From assembly GCF_022458985.1 (NCBI RefSeq), contig NC_061774.1:12948616-13012615 (forward strand): a stretch of DNA of 64,000 nucleotides, written 5' to 3'. Made by a program: the position numbers and the translations under genes. This document shows positions 62,240-64,000 of this stretch, piece by piece (within the stretch, counting starts at the first letter, position 1; the number at the start of each line of letters is the position of its first letter). Below the pieces are notes generated by a model, which had not been told where the DNA came from, did not search any database, and saw only the letters and a program-made list of their open reading frames with translations. Origin of the DNA: Mugil cephalus (lineage: Eukaryota > Chordata > Actinopteri > Mugiliformes > Mugilidae).

Positions 62240-63815
62240 CGTGTGTGCACATTTGTCTATGCATGAGCGTACATGGAGACACTGAAATGAGACCATCGAC
62301 TCCACTGAGCCACAGTACTCAATACGCACCCACCATTAATTACCAGTCTCATTAGAAAGTATCTACAGTGGCAAAAACATGGACAAGGGCTGGTCGATAG
62401 CAGCGTGATTAGAGAAGCTGGTTTACATCTCAGACAACTGAGAGATCCCACCTGCTCGACGAACATCTCCCACACCAGACGAAGAAAGAAGAACAGAGGC
62501 TAATGAATGTAGCTACATGGATTAATGCTCTAACTGGCAGAAAATGCAATATTTAGGACAAGTGAATTCAACTGACCAGAAAGGTGCTCCGTGTAGAATA
62601 GAGACGTAACATTTGCACGAGATAGAGTGAATATGCAATACAAATCAGAATTACTGATGACTTGTTTACAGTTCACAAGGGATGTTGCAGAAGAGCAAGA
62701 TTATTATTAAAGACTCATACGATCATCAAGAAACACCACAGTGTTTCAGTTTATTGGCACATATGATTACATAATTAGGAAGGGTAAGCTTCACTGTCAG
62801 AGAACTGAGACAGTCTTCACACTTGACACGGAGATCTTATGGTGCCTGAGTCTGAGTGTGTGTGTGTGTGTGTGTGTGTGTCTACATGAGTGCAGGTGGT
62901 TTTACACTCACACTTCAAAGCATGATCAATATCCTTCCTCTGCTGAGCTACTAGAGATTCCAGTTTGCTCTGGGCTATGGAGGCGTGTGCAAGGTCCAGT
63001 AGGAGGTCTCTGTCTGGGAAAATCAAAAAAGAAAGATAAATAAATAAAATAAAAAGTTGTTAATTGTTGTATCGAACAGCTCTAAAATAAATGACATTCA
63101 CGTAAGTGAATAAGTGAGGTGAAGGCTGTGGCGCCAAAAGGCGTTGAATAAAGGCAACTGGACTTGTAGAATTCCTTGAAGATGTTTGGCCACTCATCTT
63201 CTTCAGTTCTGAGAGACTAGAGGGAAGTTGAGTTTTAAATAGGAAAACTGGTGCCATAAATTCCATAAAGGCTGGGTACTTATGTGTCACTAAGAGGACA
63301 GGTCAGTACCCAGCAGTTTCTGGTTAAGCAAGTTTCCGAGTTTTCGTTTTTAAACCTCAACCTACGCGGATGAGTGGCCAAACGTCTTCAAGAAATTCTA
63401 CAAGTCCAGTTGCCTTTATTCAACCCCTTTTGGGGTTTTTTGGGGGCACCATGACCTACATGACTGAGAACCTTCACAGAGACATTCATATAAGAAGTTG
63501 GATGAACTTCATTGAAATTGCAAATCAAGGACACCCATCCATCCCTTAACTGTCCCTGGTTAGGAACAGGTGGTTTACATTTAAATAAAGTTTTCATGCT
63601 CATTTCTTGCAGTATGCACCAGTGCTCATTATCCCAACACAACTCTAATTTTCAGATCATCATGTCCATACCTCCATTTTCTTGCAGTATGAACTCAACT
63701 GGGTTGCTGACTGCAGACAGAGAACACCTGGGGGTTAACAGAATAACGCGAACTTTCTGGAGCTGTTTTTCACCACCGTCCAAAGACTGGAAGACCTCCC
63801 GCATCAGCTTCACAT
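56559..63815 (-). CDS. nsun7: nsun7, NOP2/Sun RNA methyltransferase family member 7 (3' part, 6 exons; 5' end off window)
   Basis: NSUN7 belongs to the RsmB/NOL1/NOP2/Sun family of SAM-dependent RNA m5C methyltransferases; mutation in mouse affects sperm motility. Exons in transcript order: 63672-63815, 62912-63013, 61612-61747, 60961-61084, 57314-57581, 56559-57019. Phases agree; 410 residues plus stop. Landmarks are LQKVRVILLTPRCS (motif IV Cys), SNPVEFIL, HALKFPKVLAVVYSTCSSYP then EEN (motif VI Cys), MLEPSEINNGCFLAVLDRE (human MEPSEITNGCFLSILTRE), DVIARANARGLLDKI, and a tail VLKPVLLVLPPVHFP (human ALKPIKIVLPPVFMP). The N-terminal and SAM-binding exons lie right of the window. Tail to tail with apbb2, as in human. 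Confidence 0.95.
57314..57581 (-). CDS. nsun7: nsun7 exon (post-catalytic, basic)
   Basis: Encodes PEPLEGAQDVIARANARGLL and DKIGSSPPTRKEH, then a basic disordered stretch. Human DVLARAAAKGLLDGI. Ends in phase 1 at GTCGGT. Confidence 0.92.
57731..57849. repeat. (GGAGA)n pentanucleotide repeat
   Basis: About 23 near-perfect units of GGAGA, with a phase slip at about 57800. The false frame gives repeated Ser/Pro/Leu on the minus strand. Confidence 0.95.
59580..60100. repeat. Probable dispersed fish repeat
   Basis: CCCCCTGGTGACTGGCTGCA, then GTGGATGGGACTTGGGCCGA and TATTTATACAGCCTATGGA are blocks I recognise from fish repeats. GGGCCGAACTAAAACACTAA is echoed at 38707-38728. Borders are uncertain. 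Confidence 0.5.
60961..61084 (-). CDS. nsun7: nsun7 exon (EPSEINNGCF)
   Basis: Encodes PRVSPFSSSNHAVAADETDS, then FFMLEPSEINNGCFLAVLDR. This is the last strand of the methyltransferase fold. Donor GTAAGC. Confidence 0.95.
61612..61747 (-). CDS. nsun7: nsun7 exon with motif VI (TCS)
   Basis: Encodes PKVLAVVYSTCSSYPEENVN, then VVSSALERAKARS. The TCS cysteine is the catalytic motif VI residue in active family members. Phase 1 joins the previous exon to give HALKFPKV, parallel to human HAMKFTKA. Confidence 0.95.
61748..62911. other. nsun7 intron with a candidate cassette exon
   Basis: Contains a long (TG)n/(CA)n run at 62163-62235 and an open, splice-flanked stretch at 61891-62004 (see findings). 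Confidence 0.6.
62163..62235. repeat. Long (TG)n microsatellite
   Basis: About 36 TG units, the longest in the window; can form Z-DNA and is likely polymorphic. A shorter (TG)n lies at 62858-62881. Confidence 0.97.
62912..63013 (-). CDS. nsun7: nsun7 exon
   Basis: Encodes DRDLLLDLAHASIAQSKLES, then LVAQQRKDIDHALK. Human VDKLHVLAQQQYEQLTHAMK. Acceptor TTTTCCCAG, donor GTGAGT, phase 1 at the end. Confidence 0.92.
63134..63433. mobile_element. Inverted-repeat element with 65-bp termini
   Basis: The left end 63134-63198 (CCAAAAGGCGTTGAATAAAG, GCAACTGGACTTGTAGAATT, TTTGGCCACTCATC) returns inverted at 63369-63433 with only a few differences. 300 bp in total, in the intron between two nsun7 exons, with no coding capacity. 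The terminus is one found widely in fish sequences. Confidence 0.85.
63672..63815 (-). CDS. nsun7: nsun7 exon with motif IV (PRCS)
   Basis: Encodes DVKLMREVFQSLDGGEKQLQ, then KVRVILLTPRCSLSAVSNP and VEFILQENG. The Cys of PRCS is the motif IV cysteine. The residue after PRCS is Leu, where human NSUN7 and typical members have Gly. Confidence 0.95.
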
Positions 63816-64000
63816 CTGATGTGCACACACATGAAGTATAATGATGAATACCACAATCAGTGACACACATCTTCTCAGTATTTAATTTACATTCACAATA
63901 ACCCGCAATATATCTTTGTAGAAAAATTCCTTGCCTGAAGGCATCTATTGCAGTTATGAAAATATAAATTGTGTCTAGAAGGGGTGGCAGACACTATTAA
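63816..64000. other. nsun7 intron at right edge
   Basis: No further exon seen; the upstream nsun7 exons lie beyond base 64000. Confidence 0.6.

Noticed and set aside
62093..62329. Frames of repeated Thr-His or Cys-Val
   Set aside because: Created by the long (TG)n run.

Overview
The window looks like nuclear DNA of a ray-finned (teleost) fish. Four vertebrate protein-coding genes can be rebuilt exon by exon with consistent GT-AG borders and matching phases. Their proteins are clear but diverged relatives of the mammalian ones. Introns and spacers hold fish-style inverted-repeat elements, a decayed LINE, a tRNA-derived SINE-like piece and many CA/TG tracts. There is no bacterial operon, CRISPR array, intact tRNA or rRNA gene. 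The species cannot be named, and I do not assign a/b duplicate status to any gene.

Layout. (1) Minus strand, about 616-11842: the 5' two thirds of bicc1, an RNA-binding KH/SAM protein. Fifteen coding exons give 691 residues; the SAM-domain exons lie off the left edge. (2) Plus strand, 14929-19478: complete dele1, 12 exons, 515 residues, the mitochondrial stress messenger with SEL1-like repeats. The bicc1 and dele1 promoters face away from each other across about 3 kb. (3) Plus strand, about 20.6-56.2 kb: complete apbb2 (FE65-like adaptor) with a non-coding first exon, a very long first coding exon, a WW domain and two PTB domains; 933 residues, and an 18-kb intron 29452-47549 full of mobile-element debris. 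(4) Minus strand, 56559-63815 and beyond the right edge: the 3' half of nsun7 (NOL1/NOP2/Sun RNA methyltransferase family), tail to tail with apbb2. The apbb2-nsun7 tail-to-tail pair is also the human arrangement on 4p, which supports both calls; bicc1 and dele1 are on other human chromosomes.

The four genes are not a pathway; they are independent neighbours. I found no evidence of a wholly new system. The best leads are regulatory or structural: an exact ATF4-type ATTGCATCA site in the dele1 promoter, plus two tiny upstream ORFs and a G/C hairpin in its leader; a GC-AG intron and a Trp-to-Tyr change in the apbb2 WW domain; a frame-preserving candidate cassette exon and a lost motif glycine in nsun7; and TTAA-flanked elements nested one inside the other.

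Exon coordinates were worked out by eye from splice signals, phase and remembered family sequences. Borders could be off by a few bases, and untranslated ends are approximate.
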